A stretch of DNA of 64,000 nt from Xylogone sp. PMI_703 (taxonomy: Eukaryota; Ascomycota; Leotiomycetes): assembly GCA_021399445.1 (NCBI GenBank), contig JAJTUQ010000004.1, positions 6,634,001 to 6,698,000 on the forward strand. The letters run 5' to 3'. Each line of letters opens with the position of its first letter. Position 1 is the first letter of the stretch. Both the position numbers and the translations under genes were made by a program. Under the pieces are notes generated by a model. That model was not told the DNA's origin, made no database searches, and saw nothing but the letters and a program-made list of their open reading frames with translations. Of the stretch, positions 61,107 through 64,000 are shown piece by piece.

Positions 61107-64000
61107 CTACTGTCTCTTAATTGCTCCTACTGTTGCCAGACCAAGTAGTTCCTTGAACCGCATGAACATTGTCTTCTGCAACGGCTTTGTCATGCCATCG
61201 GCTACCATATCTGCTGTGGGAACGTAGCTGACGATAATGCGTTTACGCTCTTCTAGGTCGCGGATGTAGTGGTAACAGATATCAATATGCTTTGATCGCT
61301 CGTGAAGGTGTGGGTTCTTTACCAACGCGAGTGCGCCTTGATTATCTCCCAATATTTGTACAGTCATCGGGTCTGACCCAATATATTGAGGGAATCCCAT
61401 ATCACGGAGTATTTGAGCGATCCATTGGCTCTGCTTGACACACATTGACATTGCAATGTATTCTGATTCAGTGCTTGAAGTTGCCACTGAACGTTGCTTC
61501 TTACTCCCCCAGGAAACAGGCCCTCCGTAAAGCATGGCTACGTTTCCTGAAGTGCTCTTCCGGTCGGTCTTGTCTCCTGCCCAGTCTGCATCTGAATACA
61601 TGACTAGTGTAGAGCTACCGGCTTGTCTGTTGTCGTCATTACTTTGGCGTGACGATTGGTTGGCTTGAATTGGAGTTGGCCCATAACGGACTCGCTGTTT
61701 GATCGTTGATCTGGCATATCTCAAGAGTTCCTTTACGGCACTGGCATGGTGCTCTCCAGGATTACTCATGTACTGGCTAAGCTTGCCTAGAGCGAACGCG
61801 ATGTCTGGTCTGGTGTTTATCATCGCGTACATCAGGCTTCCTATGCGCTCTTGATACTCGGTCAGGTTTGCCTTCTTGTCAAAGTCTGAAGTCGGGCGTA
61901 GCTTGTCATAACTAGAGATTGGCACTGACTTTGGCCTGTGCTTCTCTTGAGTTATTCCATATCGGTTCAAAATGTTATCCAGGTATTGTTCTTGATCTAA
62001 GAATAGTGTTTTCTCTTTTCGATTCCTAGTAACACGGATACCAAGGATCACTTGAATCTCCCCCAGGTTCTTGGTATGGAATCGATCTGCCAATGTCTTT
62101 CCAAACCATTCCAATTCTTGCACTCTTGGTGCAGCAGCAGCGATGTCATCCACGTGAACGAGTAATATGATCTTGCGTTCTTTGTGGATATAAAGGCAAG
62201 GGTCAGCTAAGCTTTGGACAAATCCAATCTTAACGAGATAACTCTTGCAGAGTAGGTTCCAGTCCCGCGCGGACTGCTTTAGCCCATACAAACTCCGTAG
62301 GACACGTAATGCGTACCCGTTCTTTAACTTGGGTACTCCGTCTGGTTGAGACAGGAAGATTCGTTCTCGTAGGTGTGATTCGGTGAAAGCATTCTTCACG
62401 TCATACGAGTGGCATTCAAGGTTTTCCGCTGCAACAATGGCCATGAATATCCGAAGAGTATCCATTCTAACCGTAGGTGCAAACGTCTCAGTGAAATCCT
62501 GCCCATATTTCTGAGAGAAGCCTCGAGCAACCAGTCTTGCCTTGAACCTGTTTAATGTCCCGTCGGGGTTCGTCTTGATAGTGAATACCCATTTGGTGGA
62601 GACCAAGTTCGCTCCTTCCGGGGGTATTTCTTCTTCCCATGTGCCGTTTTGCTGTAATGATGCGATCTCTTCGTCAATTGCCTCCTTCCATTTCTGACCA
62701 TATCTATGATCTGAAATGGCCTCTTTGTACGTCATTGGGATGACAATATCTAGATCTGTTACTAAACTGGCCAGAGCTATCTCGTCTGGGTCTTGGTAAT
62801 CTTGATCTTCCAGCATTGCAAGCATGGCTTTAACTATCTTGGTAGGACGGTCTTCATCATCAGAGTCATCGAGTCTCTGTCGCTTTCGAAGATCGTACCT
62901 CGCTTCCACGGGTTCTGGTGGTGCTTGATTTTCCCCGCCGGACGGGTGAAATTCGATAGGTGATGCTATATTAGCACCAGGTGGTGAATCATGGTTCTCG
63001 GCTTGGGCCTGAGATTGATCCCTAATTTTATTTTCCTCATCTCCCTCATCTCCTCCTGGATGGGACACATTCACGCTTGGATCGCTTGCATTTTCCTGAT
63101 CATGTTGACGGCCGGCTGGGCTGGTTGGATCGTTACGTGTTACCACTGGATTCGCAATGGACGGGATCACAATTTCGAAGTTATTCAAGTCTTTCGGATC
63201 TGGGAATGGCATAGACTCGATGACTTCATTTTGTGGTCGACCTCTTGGTTTACGAATTGCCAGCTCGTTCCTTGTTCCTTGAGGATCACCTGTCCGAAGT
63301 TTCAAATCAACTGTTCCGCCTTGGATGTCTTCATAAAAGCTGACGCGGCTTGATTTGATGACACAGCCTCTGTCTGGCGCATAGACCTTATATTGTTTGG
63401 TCGTGTTTGGATTGTATCCTACAAACACTGCAACCCGTCCATGGTCCATAAGCTTGTCTTTTCTTGATTCCTTCGGGTGCTCCTTTCGGTTGACGTATGA
63501 CACGCATTTACATCCAAAAACTCTGATGTGATCAATGCTTGGGATCTCTCCGGTGAATGCCTGGTACGGGCTAACAACTTTCCCATCAATTGTCGGGCCA
63601 GATGCTGTTCGGTTTCTCAGGTATGCATCCGTTTCAACAGCGTAGTTCCAGAATTCAAGCGGTAAGCTAGCTTCCTTCAGCAATGCCCGAGCATCTGCTG
63701 TAGTTGTCTGGATTGCTCGCTCAGCTGGACCGTTCTGGTTTGACTTGTACCCTGCTGTTGTTTCTGCCCGAATCCCGATCGAAGTGCTCCATTCGTCTAG
63801 TAGTGATAGTAGTTCCGAGGCATTGTCAGTTCTAATGGCCTTGACTTTCTCCTCCGTCTCGTACTCTACTTGGATCTTCCATGTCCTGAGCTTCTCGACC
63901 AAATGTGCTCTTGTCTTTGCAGGAATGTTCCAAATGTAACGAGTGGCGCTATCAACAATTTGAGCAAAGTATCGGTCTTCCTTTATTGATGGTGGGAACG
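61107..64000 (-). CDS. Copia Pol polyprotein (integrase, reverse transcriptase, RNase H), 5'-partial
   Basis: Open to the window edge: the frame continues upstream of the Leu at 63902 with FPPSIKEDRYFAQIVDSATR. In order: integrase core (IRTDNASELLSLLDEWS, then NGPAERAIQTTTADARALL with the catalytic D and E), a charged linker, and the reverse transcriptase beginning WKEAIDEEIASLQQNGTWE. The linker includes HPKESRKDKLMDHGRVAVFVG and an acidic stretch. RT motifs: GFSQKYGQDFTETFAPTVRM, SYDVKNAFTESHL, QPDGVPKLKNGYALRVLRSL, and the YxDD-equivalent LLVHVDDIAAAAP. RNase H: MYSDADWAGDKTDRKSTSGN, STESEYIAMS and DNQGALALVKNP. No stop interrupts about 960 codons, so the copy is probably young and may be active. 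Confidence 0.95.
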   Translation of the reverse strand, partial: FPPSIKEDRYFAQIVDSATRYIWNIPAKTRAHLVEKLRTWKIQVEYETEEKVKAIRTDNASELLSLLDEWSTSIGIRAETTAGYKSNQNGPAERAIQTTTADARALLKEASLPLEFWNYAVETDAYLRNRTASGPTIDGKVVSPYQAFTGEIPSIDHIRVFGCKCVSYVNRKEHPKESRKDKLMDHGRVAVFVGYNPNTTKQYKVYAPDRGCVIKSSRVSFYEDIQGGTVDLKLRTGDPQGTRNELAIRKPRGRPQNEVIESMPFPDPKDLNNFEIVIPSIANPVVTRNDPTSPAGRQHDQENASDPSVNVSHPGGDEGDEENKIRDQSQAQAENHDSPPGANIASPIEFHPSGGENQAPPEPVEARYDLRKRQRLDDSDDEDRPTKIVKAMLAMLEDQDYQDPDEIALASLVTDLDIVIPMTYKEAISDHRYGQKWKEAIDEEIASLQQNGTWEEEIPPEGANLVSTKWVFTIKTNPDGTLNRFKARLVARGFSQKYGQDFTETFAPTVRMDTLRIFMAIVAAENLECHSYDVKNAFTESHLRERIFLSQPDGVPKLKNGYALRVLRSLYGLKQSARDWNLLCKSYLVKIGFVQSLADPCLYIHKERKIILLVHVDDIAAAAPRVQELEWFGKTLADRFHTKNLGEIQVILGIRVTRNRKEKTLFLDQEQYLDNILNRYGITQEKHRPKSVPISSYDKLRPTSDFDKKANLTEYQERIGSLMYAMINTRPDIAFALGKLSQYMSNPGEHHASAVKELLRYARSTIKQRVRYGPTPIQANQSSRQSNDDNRQAGSSTLVMYSDADWAGDKTDRKSTSGNVAMLYGGPVSWGSKKQRSVATSSTESEYIAMSMCVKQSQWIAQILRDMGFPQYIGSDPMTVQILGDNQGALALVKNPHLHERSKHIDICYHYIRDLEERKRIIVSYVPTADMVADGMTKPLQKTMFMRFKELLGLATVGAIKRQ

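Larger units (their letters stand above)
60838..64000 (-). mobile_element. Ty1/copia retrotransposon, right side beyond window
   Basis: A minus-strand LTR element consisting of the 3' LTR, a short leader and a long intact Pol frame that runs past base 64000. GC content and intact coding contrast sharply with the decayed sequence it was inserted into, so it arrived later and has escaped RIP. Gag, protease and the 5' LTR are outside the window. Confidence 0.9.

Overview
The window is from a filamentous ascomycete (Pezizomycotina, probably Eurotiomycetes). Most genes are split by many short introns (about 50-100 bp, GT-AG, one GC-AG). The gene families are typical of moulds: Zn2Cys6 regulator, CE5 cutinase, GH16 and GH64 glucanases, UstYa-type oxidases and a Kex2-processed repeat peptide. 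Transposon copies carry C-to-T / G-to-A damage of the kind left by repeat-induced point mutation (RIP). I spliced genes by hand; where I give a protein length, the exons sum to a whole number of codons.

Layout. 0.4-6.3 kb: a divergent pair, an extra acetolactate synthase and an MFS exporter. 6.8-7.2 kb: a small hydrophilic protein. 8.5-12.4 kb: a large zinc-finger / GTPase / RING / patatin gene, apparently broken. 13.6-17.8 kb: GH64-CBM6 glucanase and a cutinase. 18.6-21.7 kb: a complete but decayed Tc1/mariner element flanked by TA, with a second, antisense gene. 22.2-32.0 kb: amino-acid transporter, GH16 enzyme, MFS transporter and APC permease. 33.8-34.8 kb: an unrecognised three-exon gene. 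35.9-44.2 kb: a ribosomal peptide (RiPP) cluster. 44.7-56.0 kb: a catabolic cluster for N-methylated glycine. 57.0-57.7 kb: a secreted cysteine-rich protein. 58.7-64 kb: an AT-rich, RIP-damaged retroelement invaded by a younger, intact Ty1/copia element that runs off the window.

The most notable system is the RiPP cluster. A secreted precursor carries six near-identical copies of an 11-residue Tyr-rich core separated by Kex2-like sites. It is flanked by four different UstYa-family (DUF3328) proteins, two on each side and all transcribed away from it, each with a membrane anchor and both HxxHC motifs. This is the layout of ustiloxin/asperipin-type (dikaritin) pathways, but the core is not one I recognise and four oxidases is a high number.

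The second system joins a mitochondrial serine hydroxymethyltransferase, an FAD/folate dimethylglycine-sarcosine dehydrogenase-like enzyme, a Zn2Cys6 regulator and a Rieske oxygenase. Together they could strip methyl groups from glycine betaine or a similar compound, pass the one-carbon units to folate and end at glycine/serine.
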